Shown: piece by piece, positions 20,515 to 30,315 of the stretch
Position numbering within the stretch: position 1 is the stretch's first letter
Layout: the number at the start of each line of letters is the position of its first letter
NCBI GenBank assembly: GCA_024449915.1
Contig: JAMZAV010001276.1
Location: forward strand, 310,001 to 374,000
Direction: 5' to 3'
DNA from: Sweltsa coloradensis
Lineage: Eukaryota; Arthropoda; Insecta; Plecoptera; Chloroperlidae
DNA: 64,000 nucleotides
Program-made: the position numbers and the translations under genes
Notes under the pieces: model-generated
Databases searched by the model: none
Seen by the model: the letters and a program-made list of their open reading frames with translations, nothing else
Told to the model about the DNA's origin: nothing

Positions 20515-21330
20515 CATTTCTTCTCTTTTCGATGATCTTGGCAGTAAATCTCTTCTGCGACAGCGACCACTTGGAGATGCGCGTGCGGCTGTTAGGCCGT
20601 GTATCGGAGCTATAGAACGCGTAGTGGTTGTGTCGGAGCTAGTACATGATTAGTGCCTACGAGGGCGGGTCCCAACACCTTCGCAACCTTGGAGGAGGAC
20701 AACACAATTCGAGCATAAAACTAGTACTCAAGGGCATGAATCCAGGGTAGGAAATCATTCCCTTTACCGGTAAGTACATGAAACCGTATTGAACAAAGGT
20801 ATGAATAGTTCCGTCCACTCCATTTAAGCTGACGAGGTTATTACTTGTTTTGTTGTGGCTGTAGACTGGAAGGTCTTGTGGAGAGGGACGCTAAGGAAGG
20901 AAGAAAGAAGCAAAACTAAAAAACAGAGCTCGAAAACTGTGTCCCTAAACATGAACTGGCTTGTTCTGTGAGCTCTTTCTAGTTACGCTGTGTAGGCGCG
21001 CAGACTACAGCTGAAGGCTTAGTCATTATTTTACGCTGCAAGGTCAACTAACCACGGCAGGAAAAGCAAAACGTAAGGGCTTAATAATTCTTTTACGAAG
21101 TAAACTACCCTGCAAAAAAGGCTATTCTATAGGGTCGGTTGATTGAAGGTCGACGATGATTGTTTCCTTCCCTGTAAAAAAGGTCATGCACTGGTCTAAT
21201 CCTTGTTTTACGCAGGGCGCGGTTGGGAGGGGGAAGGTCTGGCAGTCTCTGCACCTGAAAGGGAGCTGTTCGTAATCTACGCGTTGCAGAGTGGGATTTA
21301 TAGTTTAGGAACAAGACATACGTTCTCAAG
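20515..21330. other. Near-invariant block, copy B
   Basis: Counterpart of 8,936-9,760 and 27,450-28,270, with few differences by eye over about 800 bp. The neighbouring segments of copy B differ from A by many small indels. Confidence 0.4.
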
Positions 21331-21615
21331 AACAAGTGTAGAGCAATATTAATTGATACCTAAATATTGATACCGGTAGATAGTAAAGAAACATATCTTT
21401 TGCTTGAAGCAAGTAGACATGTTCGAAGATACGTTAATAAATTGGATGGTTCCGGTTGGAAAGTAAAAAAATGGTTGTCAAAAATGCTTAACTTGAATTT
21501 AATTAAATAAAACGTTAATTCACGAGTTTCATCAATCAACACTGACTGCCTGACGGGAGTAGTTTACGAACAGATCCACCGCGGAGCTTAGAGGGTTTGG
21601 ACGGGGGGAACACAC

Positions 21616-21705
21616 CTCCAAGGTTGCCACACTTCCCAGAGAGGTTGACGAACTGTAAGAGGAACAATCCGCTTCATAGACACAATGGCAACGTTGTACC
21701 ATTAT
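21616..21705 (-). other. Exon-like cassette type 7 (90 nt), copy B
   Basis: Acceptor CATCCACAG|ATAATGG and donor TTGGAG|GTGTGTTC bracket exactly 90 nt, the same as in copy C. One frame reads IMVQRCHCVYEADCSSYSS, with three Cys residues. The donor is destroyed in copy A. Confidence 0.4.
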
Positions 21706-22079
21706 CTGTGGATGTTCTGTGTTATGGAGGCTATATGGAGGGAAATATTTATTTTGTAGCCATAGCCTATAGCCCAAATTAAAAGGGACATTCTTAGATA
21801 TTTTAGGATTAAATTAAATGTAGTAGTTAAAAAAAATATCAGAAAATAACAAGCTTGAAATAAAACGAAAGGCTATTTTTTATATTTAGATATTTAGGTT
21901 GAAAAACAAGATTGAAGTTTGGAAATATATTTAGTATAAAAATATAGGTCTGATAATAATAAATTAAATATTAGTATGAAAATGTTTTAAAATTAATTAG
22001 GTATATAAAATAATAAAATGGGCTTGTAAGTGTTGCCAGTGTTTTGCCAAGTGGTGTGAACTAGTTGTGTGGTATGGAG

Positions 22080-22296
22080 TGTCTGACAAGAATCAGTTTG
22101 TTCCTCCGGTCCGACAACGATCGTCGTCCTCCTACCGCAACCTCGAACCACCGTAATCAGCTGCTTAACACGTTCCCGCCATCTTGGGTCCGGGCTGGGT
22201 CTTGACGGTGTATCGACGAGTGGTTTCCATGTTGGTACATCAAGCTTGGCGGAAGTCGTGTCTTGATGGAGAATATCTTGGTTTCCAGATGGAAGT
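22080..22296 (-). other. Exon-like cassette type 8, copy B
   Basis: The acceptor CTTGTTCCAG at 22,297-22,299 is followed by ACTTCCATCTGG. A frame reading through PSGNQDILHQDTTSAKLDV and then DPRWRERVKQL is open for over 100 residues, and its second half is shared with copy C. The donor is uncertain. Confidence 0.4.
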
Positions 22297-22693
22297 CTGG
22301 AACAAGGAATTGAAGACGTTAGAGCTTGTTGAGCATACCTTATTTTCATGGGGCGACGTACATTACAGGTTCCGGGACCAAGCGTTTAATTAAATGTATA
22401 TTTATTGTTCCCTTTTCAAAGTTAATTAATATTCAGGATAGGGGGAACGTTAGTATAACCGGTTCAATTCAATGTTGCCTAATGACACGTCACCAACAAT
22501 ATTCTACGTGAAGCATTTACACACTCTTAGGTTTGTTATTCTCTAACAAAAAATATAAAAAAGCATAAGAAATATTTTCTCATTTTCTCCCGACGTTATT
22601 TATTTAAATATAAGTTGACCTCACTGCCCAGCCGTTGGTTAAAACAACATGGCCCAACTTCTCACTCATCCCACTGAAGAGCGTACTAAAGAG

Positions 22694-23208
22694 CAGTCTT
22701 GGGGAGGAATGCGTTCCTAGTTACGTGTTCCCGGGAACGCGTTCCTTTTTTAGGAACTTTTGTGGGAACGAGTTCCTTTTCTTTGATCAGGAACTTGTAA
22801 CGTCAAAGTTACTATTTCGTGGGAACTTGGAACGAATTTAATGTTCCTTTATAAGTTCCTTTCGTCGTCGTAATCCCTTCGGATTCCAGTAGCTGACATC
22901 GTAAACTGCTGTATGAAAATATTAATGTGACATCTTGTTTTTTGAAAATGGTGCCACCCTCAACAGATAGCCTGGGACTTATTTTAATTAATAAGAGTAA
23001 TGATAAATATACTTATTTCAAATTTATTATTGTTTAAATCAGTGATGATATAAGGAACGTGAAAGGAACTATGAGTTCCTTTTGAGGAATGAGGAACTTT
23101 TCAGTTCCTTTTTTATTGAAAAGGAACGAGGAACGTCTCAGTTCCTTTTTAGGCAGAAGTAACTTAACTTTTCAAAGTTCCTTTTTTGGGAGAACGTGCC
23201 CAAGACTG
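22694..23208. mobile_element. hAT element, 515 bp, inserted in copy B
   Basis: Ends CAGTCTTGGGGAGGAATGC and GAACGTGCCCAAGACTG are inverted at their outer 11 bases. The flanks CTAAAGAG (22,686-22,693) and CTAATGAG (23,209-23,216) form an 8-bp duplication with one mismatch. Copy A has a single CTAAAGAG near 11,156 with no insertion. The interior has GGAACTTTT/AAAGTTCC repeats typical of CAGT.TTGGG hAT MITEs in many animals. Confidence 0.85.
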
Positions 23209-23232
23209 CTAATGAGGACGTACTGTACATAC

Positions 23233-23397
23233 CTCAGCTGAAGCGCGCGCAGCTGTGAAGAAACTACGGTACACGAAGACGTTGTTTGTAGGCGTGACAT
23301 GTGAGCTCGTGTAGCGGGTTGATGCAAGTGGATGTCTCTCTTAGTTGTCAGTAGAGCTTCCACTTTCCGAGGTCGATGCTTTGACCAGGACCAAACC
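23233..23397 (-). other. Exon-like cassette type 9 (165 nt), copy B
   Basis: Acceptor TTTCATCAG|GGTTTGG and donor CTGAG|GTATGTACAG. It is 165 nt, phase 2-2, with an open frame that includes HLHQPATRAHMSR as in copy A. The hAT insertion begins only 25 bp beyond its donor, in the presumed intron. Confidence 0.5.
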
Positions 23398-23635
23398 CTG
23401 ATGAAATTAACATTATTAGTTCAAAAGCAGGGATAAAGTAGCAATCCTTAAAAAATGTAATAAAAAAGACAAGTTATAAAATACTACAAATTTCATTTTG
23501 ATATTATAAAACAATTTGAACTTTTGGGATTAAAAAACAAAGGATTAAGCACAGAATTAAAGCAATCTAATCCATCATGTTTTATAAAAAAAACTTGGGA
23601 TGTTTTCAAGTGTTAAATCTTGTGTGTGTACATAC

Positions 23636-23819
23636 CGAACATAGTAGTAGTAACGCCTTGAAACTTGATGACCGGGAAGCGGCAATCCGGTAATGTTGTA
23701 AGCCTGGACCCTCATGACGAGTGTGTGAATCCAGATCTGGTCCCACGTCAGAAGATCGTTCAGCTTTTCGGAAGTTGTGTCTAGTGGGCGAGTACCCGAG
23801 TTGGTTTCCAGATGAAACT
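23636..23819 (-). other. Exon-like cassette type 2b, copy B
   Basis: Acceptor CTTGTTCCAG|AGTTTC and donor TATGTTCG|GTATGTAC bracket 184 nt. It is 3 nt longer than copy A through one extra TAG/CTA triplet, so the frame is kept. The frame is open to the donor (SSGNQLGYSPTRHNFRKAE and onward). It has one unpaired base at its start and none at its end. Confidence 0.5.
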
Positions 23820-24002
23820 CTGGAACAAGAAATTAAAGATGTTTTAGCTTGTTGAACAGATCTAATCATTACAGGTGAAAGCAATTGTTTAATTGGTTAA
23901 AATTAGGGGTATGCTAAAATTTTAAATTTATTTAAATTAATGTCTATCTTAAACAGTTATTTAAACTGATTTAGACCTACTTCCTCACAATCGATATTCT
24001 AG

Positions 24003-25363
24003 TTGGATGAGCGTAGCGAGCAAAGCGAAGATTCCATTTCACTACACTGGAGAAAAAAATCCGGAATGTTTTTTTTTCTTTTTCTTTTTTCTGTTTGTAT
24101 TATTGTGTGTTTGTTAACACGATTCCGGCTAAACCGATACTCCAATTACGATGAAATTTTATGGAGTCCTTCAAAATCTCTGAATTTAGAACTGCCACGT
24201 TTTTGAGGGTAATCAAAAAATTATTTCTCATTAAAATTGCTATTTCACGATTTTTTTTTTATTTTAAAAAAATTTCTTCGACTTATAACAACTACATTTT
24301 TTATTCGATTGTAATGATTTTTTCACAGAACCTTAATTTTATGAATAAATATATTCGTGTGAAATTTGAGCGCAATCAAAAAATGTTTTATTATGAAAAT
24401 CGCAATTTTACGATTTTTTCGATTTTTAAAACATTTCTTCGACTTATAACACCTACATGCTTATCCGATTTAATGATTTTTTCACAGAACCTTAATTTTA
24501 TGAATTCATATATTGGGGTGAAATTTGAACGCAATGGAAATATAATTTCTTGTGAAAATCACAATTTTACTCTTTTTTTCATAAAAAAAAATATAGATTC
24601 TTCGACTTATAACACCTACTTGCTTTATCCAATTGTAATGATTTTTTTACAGAACCTTACTGTTATGAATTCATATATTGGTGTAAAATTTGAGTGCAAT
24701 CGAAAAATAATTTCCCATGAAAATCGCAATTTTATGCTTTTTTTGTTTTAAAAAAATTATGCTCATCCAACAACGCGCCTGAAAAAGCGTTTGCGAAGCT
24801 TCCTAGTAGTTGTTGCTTAAAGTCAACACTAGCATTAGCACTGGAGAAAAAAATCCGGAATGTTTTTTTTAATGTTGGTATTTTTGTGTTTGTTAACACG
24901 ATTCCGGATAAACCGATACTCCAATTACGATGAAATTTTCTGGAGGCCTTTGAAATCTCTGACCTTGGAACTGCCACGTTTTTTAGCACAATTGAAAAAT
25001 TATTTTTCATGAAAATCGCAACTTTACAATTTTTTTTTTTTATTTCTTAGACTTATAACACCTAGGCTTACATGCGTTATCCAATTGAAATGATTTCTTC
25101 ACAGAACCTTAGTTTTATGAATTAATATATTTGTGTGAAATTTGAGTGCGATCGAAAAATTATTTCTCGTGAAAATCACGATTTTACACTTTTTTGTTTA
25201 AAAAAAATTTCTTCGTCTTATAACTCCTACTACATGCTTTATCCGATTGTAATGATTTTTTCACAGAACTACAGAAAATCTGCAAAGCACATGGCACCTC
25301 AATGCATCAATTATGCTCATCCAGCAACGTGCCTGAAAAAGCGTTTGCAAAGCTTCCTAGTGT
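24003..25363 (+). mobile_element. Element E, long copy plus partial second copy
   Basis: The first copy (24,003-24,808) starts GGATGAGCGTAGCGAGC and ends GCTCATCCAACAACGCG..AAGCTTCCTAGT. A second partial copy (about 24,845-25,363) repeats the interior from CTGGAGAAAAAAATCCGG to the same CCTAGT end. Both contain tandem units of about 165 bp marked by ACTTATAACACCTAC and ATGATTTTTTCACAGAACC. The paralogous site at about 15,335 is empty. A 196-residue plus-strand frame across the tandem units looks like a by-product of the repeats. Confidence 0.6.
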
Positions 25364-25468
25364 AACAAAAGGTTACTATTGCCAGTACTCTTTGTCATCA
25401 ATACGTCCCAATGACGTTTGCAAGTGCAAATGAAAGCTGGATGTGCTAGAATCTAACTGGTGGCTTAC

Positions 25469-25616
25469 GTGGTTTGTTTTGACAGGAGGCCTCGAAGACA
25501 GCCAGGCCGTGACGAGAGCATCTTCTTCTACACGAAGTGACGTCATACGGCTCAGGTGCAGCTTAAACGACCACACGATGTCGGTAGAGGCGATGTCAAC
25601 GACACGGAAACCAGGT
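25469..25616 (-). other. Exon-like cassette type 3, copy C
   Basis: Acceptor GTGTTTCAG|ACCTGG and donor AACCAC|GTAAGC bracket 148 nt, shorter than in A (208) and B (182) through loss of internal repeat units. One frame is open through it. Confidence 0.45.
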
Positions 25617-25673
25617 CTGAAACACTTGTCAAAGAGCTGTAATCCGACAGTTAACAACACCTAGTTGTAACGT

Positions 25674-25917
25674 CAGGGTGTCTACTTAGATGTGTTGACA
25701 AATTCCATGATATTACCAGGATTTCCAGAGTGAAACATGTTTTTTAAGATCAAGATTTAGATTTAGGCAATATGAAAAATAAGAAAAATGATCTTGCACA
25801 TGAACGCGATAATTCGCAGTGATGTCACATTTAAAAAAAGGGCCAGATGCTCGCCCCCGGAACATTTGTATTAGAAAGATTAAATTTAGTGACTTTTAGA
25901 AAGTTGTTAACACCCTG
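25674..25917. mobile_element. MITE CAGGGTGTCTAC, copy C
   Basis: Ends CAGGGTGTCTACTTAG and TTGTTAACACCCTG, slightly more decayed at the right end than in A and B. Same site between cassettes 3 and 4. Confidence 0.55.
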
Positions 25918-25946
25918 GAAGTATGATCCAGCATGTGTATACGTAC

Positions 25947-26005
25947 CATCGCAAAAGCTGCCGTTTGTTCCCAGTTGCTCCGTCTTCTGTACAGCAGCCA
26001 CTTCA
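25947..26005 (-). other. Exon-like cassette type 4 (59 nt), copy C
   Basis: Acceptor GGTAACTTCAG|TGAAG and donor GCGATG|GTACGTATA. Length 59 nt as in the other copies. Confidence 0.5.
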
Positions 26006-26442
26006 CTGAAGTTACCAACTACTCAAAGATAAGAACCTGCGATCAGGTTTTAAATATAAGCCAACATGATCCTGATATCCCGCAAGTGGAAATAGATATT
26101 GAAGAAAACAGCATTTTCCGTAAACAATATTTTAATAATTTAAAGTGTTTTTGTGTTGTTGAAATCCAACCAACGGTAAAGTGTTTACGAGTAGAAAAAT
26201 TATCAAACATGTGTTGAAGAATGAAATAATCAACAAAATGTGAATGATATAAACCGAGTGTCCCGAGTTATTTTAGTGGAAGTGCCGTGTGAAATCTAAC
26301 GATAAAACCGTGTTTAATTACTCAAATCACATACAATACAATGACAATTAAATGCCATCCACACAAACAAACATATTTAAAATACACACAGTACAAGTAG
26401 AATGCAAATGCATCCACATGATTTAAAGTGCCCAATACCCAC

Positions 26443-26565
26443 CTATGGTAATTGAAGTCTCGAGCTCTCATCTCTCTTCGAGTCTTGACTAGCAGCTCAC
26501 GGATCAGCAGATTCTTCTGTTTTCTTCTCTCTTCTAACACTTGTTTCGAACATCGCAACTAATGC
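26443..26565 (-). other. Candidate cassette 4b, copy C, intact frame
   Basis: From about 26,558 to the donor CCATAG|GTGGGTATT the minus strand reads a charged, heptad-like peptide (LEERRKQKNLLIRELLVKT, then RREMRARDFNYHR) with no stop. Copy A has a frameshift and copy B a stop in the same stretch, so this could be the functional version. The 5' splice boundary is weak (CATTAG near 26,562). I do not recognise a family. Confidence 0.35.
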
Positions 26566-27449
26566 CCTATCTATTTATTTCTAGCGTTCTGTCTAATGGC
26601 TAGTTGTTATTTTACAAATCGCGTGGACAGCAGAACCTAACTTCAAAGTCACGTTCCCAAGGATCGATCAGTTATGCATGCGAAAAGATGCATTTAAATT
26701 ATTAAATAGGCGTACAGCTTTAGTTTCATAAGTAACGCGCTTCTCTTACAACTTACAAGGTTGAAGACCTACGACGAAGATTGACTCGACTCAAACGCAA
26801 AGTTTACTCTTATTTAATCGACAAGTACAGCATCGGTCACAACGTTCACAGGCTGCTGGCCAAAGAGTGAAGATGTTTGGTGAAATACTCGTAGATGCAC
26901 ATCCCGAAAAAAAATCAATGTACCGTACCCAAAGAACGTTAATTAATAACAATCAATTTAGTAGCTTAAGAAAATGTTTGATTAATAACGATAGATAAGC
27001 TAATTAGTAGCTTGTTAATATCAAAATAGAAGATCAAGATTGAAGACAAAAGAAAACAACCAGCCAAACAATTTAAACACTGAGCTAAACTAGCAAATAC
27101 GACTTAATTAATTTACGCAACAAAGAAAGAAAGAGACAGAGTAGAGCTGCCGTTTTGACATTTGTTTAATACTTGAAATCGAGTAGTTTGTGTCTTAAAT
27201 ACACGCATGGTCTCGATCTGACATTACATTTCAAAGAGAACAAGAGAGCAGAACATGTAACTTATAAGTTTGGTGATTGAAGAACTAAAGAGGCACATTT
27301 GTGTAGACACGAAGGTGCCTCTGCGCTTATGACATGGGCAAGAGTACAAAACAGTAGAACGGCAGCTCTAGAAGACATAATTACATAAATGATGATTACC
27401 CAGGTACAATGGTACACCTCCACAACAATCTGATGTCCTTGATAGCGGT

Positions 27450-28270
27450 CCATTTCTTCTCTTTTCGATGATCTTGGCAGTAAATCTCTTCTGCGACAGC
27501 GACCACTTGGAGATGCGCGTGCGGCTGTTAGGCCGTGTATCGGATCTATAGAACGCGTAGTGGTTGTGTCGGAGCTAGTACATGATTAGTGCCTACGAGG
27601 GCGGGTCCCAACACCTTCGCAACCTTGGAGGAGGACAACACAATTCGAGCATAAAACTAGTACTCAGGGGCATGAATCCAGGCTAGGAAATCATTCCCTT
27701 TGGCTTTAAGTACATGAAACCGTATTGAACAAAGGTATGAATAGTTCCGTCCACTCCGTCTAAGCTGACGAGGTCATTACTTGTTTTGTTGTGGCTGTAG
27801 ACTGGAAGGTCTTGTCGAGAGGGACGCTAAGGAAGGAAGAAAGAAGCAAAACTAAAAAACAGAGCTCGAAAACTGTGTCCCTGAACATGAACTGGCTTGT
27901 TCTGTGAACTCTTTCTAGTTACGCTGTGTAGGCGCGCAGACTTCAGCTGAAGGCTTAGTCATTATTTTACGCTGCAAGGTCAACTAACCACGGCAGGAAA
28001 GGCAAAACGTATGGGCTTAATAATTATTTTACGAAGTAAACTACCCTGCAAAAAAGGCTATTCTATAGGGTCGGTTGATTGAAGGTCTACGATGATTGTT
28101 TCCTTGCCTGTAAAAAAAGTCATGCACTGGTCTTATCCTTGTTTTACGCTGGGCGCGGTTGGGAGGGGGAAGGTCTGGCAGTCTCTGCACCTGAAAAGGA
28201 GCTGTTCGTAATCTAGGCGTTGCAGAGTGGGATTTATAGTTTAGGAACAAGACATACGTTCTCAAGAACA
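27450..28270. other. Near-invariant block, copy C
   Basis: Third copy of the block at 8,936-9,760 and 20,515-21,330. A frame of 76 residues on the minus strand (28,041-28,271) is shared with copy B and contains PDLPPPNRA, but A lacks a clean equivalent. Confidence 0.4.
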
Positions 28271-28551
28271 AGTGAAGAGCAATATTAATTGATACCTAAA
28301 TATTGATACCGGTAGATTGTAAAGAAACATATCTTTTGCTTGAAGCAAGCAGACATGTTCGAAGATACGTTAATAAATTGGACGGTTCCGGTTGGAAAGT
28401 AAAAAAATGGTTGTCAAAAATGCTTAACTTGAATTTAATTAAATAAAACGTTACTTTAAGAGTTTCATAAATCAACACTGACTGCCTGACGGGAGTAGTT
28501 TACGAACAGATCCACCGCGGAGCTTAGAAGGTTTGGACGGGGGGAACACAC

Positions 28552-28641
28552 CTCCAAGGTTGCCACACTTCCCAGAAAGGTTGACGAACTGTAAGAGGAA
28601 CAATCCGCTTCATAGACACAATGGCAACGTTGTACCATTAT
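28552..28641 (-). other. Exon-like cassette type 7 (90 nt), copy C
   Basis: Acceptor CATCCACAG|ATAATGG and donor TTGGAG|GTGTGTTC bracket 90 nt, as in copy B. Confidence 0.4.
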
Positions 28642-29029
28642 CTGTGGATGTTATGTGTTATGGAGGCTATATGGAGGGAAATATTTATTTTGTAGCCATA
28701 GCCTATAGCCCAAATTCAAAGGGACATTCTTCGATATTTTAGGATTAAATTAAATAAAATAGTACAAAAATAGAATTAGAAAATATAAAGCTTGAAATAA
28801 AAAGAGAGGCTATTTTTATCTTTAAATATTTAGGTTGAAAAACTAGTTTGAAGTTTGGAAATATATTTAGTATAAAAAATTAAAAATATAGGTCATATAC
28901 TTATAAAAATAAATTAAATATTAGTATGAAAATGTTTTAAAATTAATTAGGTATATAAAACATTAAAAGGGAGTTGTAAGTGTTGCCAGTGTTGGCCAAG
29001 TGGTGTGAACTAGTTGTGTGGTATGGAGT

Positions 29030-29245
29030 GTCTGACAAGAATCAGTTTGTTCCTCCGGTCCGACAACGATCGTCGTCCTCCTACCGCAACCTCGAACCAC
29101 CATAACCATCAGCTGCGTAACACGTTCCCGCCATCTTGGGTCCGGGCTGCGTCTTGACGGTGTATCGACGAGTGGTTTCCATGTTGATTGTTGGAACATC
29201 AAACTTGGCGGAAGTCGAGTTTTGATGGGGAATATCTTGATTTCC
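29030..29245 (-). other. Exon-like cassette type 8, copy C
   Basis: Acceptor CCTTGTTTCAG at 29,246-29,248 is followed by AATTCCATCTGG. The downstream frame with DPRWRERVTQL and RRTTIVVGPEEQTDSC matches copy B apart from an in-frame gain of two codons. Similarity between C and B ends just upstream of this acceptor. Confidence 0.4.
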
Positions 29246-29459
29246 AGATGGAATTCTGAAACAAGGAATTGAAGATGTTGTAGTTTATAAAGTTTATCTA
29301 TGTTTCGTTGGACAACACACATTATTTACAAAAATCACTCGTAATATCTCCGCTGCTTCTCTGCAGCCATTAAGTCGATTGCAAGTTGAGCGCAGAATAA
29401 GCAATGCACTGCTAATGCATTGTTGTTGTATCCTATTATTGCTATTCCAAATATTTACT

Positions 29460-29640
29460 TAAAAATGTAGTTCAATGTTGTGTCTGCATCTATGTACCGG
29501 TACCTAATTAGATTTATTTAGTTGTCCTCTTTTGTAAATCAGTTTTTATAACTGAATAGGATAGACGTTTAATAAATAAATAAATAAATAAATAAATAAA
29601 AATAAATAAATAAATAAACATGAAAACTCATGATGATTTT
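29460..29640 (+). repeat. SINE-R-like fragment with (AATA)n tail
   Basis: A stretch around 29,505-29,570 resembles the GGACAACTAAATAAATCTA block of the SINE-R family in reverse orientation, and it runs into (AATA)n at about 29,570-29,618. Confidence 0.4.
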
Positions 29641-29900
29641 TGTTGCTGAACATCTCTATTGGGCCCAACCGCTTAATGCACGAAGGCTGTTCGAGACGAT
29701 GATGAACGATTATAAAAACCACTCCTTTTGCGGGATTCGAACCAACACCCTCATACGCTTCGGACAAGCTCCCTACTCGTATGTGCCACCGCGGACGGAC
29801 AGGAAAACCCATGTCGTGTAGGAAACTGCAAACATTGTTATTCAACGAGGCGCCGCATATTGGACCCAGGGCCGGTGAGCTAGTCTCCGTATTCAATAAC
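29640..29900 (-). repeat. tRNA-headed SINE-like repeat
   Basis: The minus strand has CGCGGTGGCACATACGAGTAGG (A-box region) and GTTGGTTCGAATCCCGC (B box) spanning about 29,730-29,800. A-to-B spacing and the intact B box support a tRNA-derived head; the rest is unassigned. Confidence 0.45.
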
Positions 29901-30010
29901 GTGTAGGGGCCCAAGTCCACAAACACATTAGTCCCTGCCCCACCCAGACCTTTGTTTTAATATGGGGCTGGCTTTACAGGTGCACACAACATAACTGTGT
30001 TTAATATTTA

Positions 30011-30180
30011 ATACAATCCAGAAGTTAAAAAATCCATCTCGATCGGTGTTAACCTAGGTCTTCCACATTCCAGGTAGGCGCCTTAGCCAACTATTTCTAC
30101 CACCGAGATGGTAACTATTTATTATTTAACTTCTGAATTGTATTAAATATCAACAATTCCACCTACGGGAGTGTTTCCCG
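30011..30180 (-). repeat. SINE-T copy 2, tRNA-like core reversed
   Basis: Inverted arms TACAATCCAGAAGTTAAAAA and TTAACTTCTGAATTGTA enclose a tRNA-like core that reads on the minus strand (CCATCTCGGTGGTAGAAATA, GGCTAAGGCG, CGATCGAGATGG). The tail (ATTCCACCTACGGGAGTG) reads on the plus strand. Relative to the tail, core plus arms are inverted compared with the neighbouring copy at 30,316. Confidence 0.6.
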
Positions 30181-30315
30181 ACTAATTAAATCGAGTAATA
30201 AACCCTTGCTCATACCTGCATGAGGTAATGACTTTATAAAATATAATGTTTGTTTGGCAACAAAGTTGAAAGGCAACAGATATTCGTTGCAGTACTGTTC
30301 CATCCATCCATTCAG

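Larger units (their letters stand above)
16060..24002 (-). repeat. Large duplication, copy B
   Basis: Same order of minus-strand cassettes as copy A: 2a, 3, 4, 4b, 7, 8, 9, 2b. It is longer because a SINE-G (16,890-17,312), a 945-bp hAT element (17,341-18,285) and a 515-bp hAT element (22,694-23,208) were inserted later. Corresponding cassettes in A and B lie 10.0-11.7 kb apart (about 10 kb at 2a, near 11.5 kb at 3 and 4, 11.7 kb at 2b). Confidence 0.85.
25370..29300 (-). repeat. Large duplication, copy C (truncated)
   Basis: It matches copies A and B from just 3' of cassette 3 to just beyond the acceptor of cassette 8, near 29,300, where similarity stops and SINE sequence begins. It lacks cassettes 2a, 9 and 2b. 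Spacing to copy B is about 7.0 kb. Confidence 0.85.

Noticed and set aside
24161..24751. 196-residue open frame
   Set aside because: It is made of the 165-bp tandem units of element E; the repeated YENRNF-type peptide follows from the DNA repeat.
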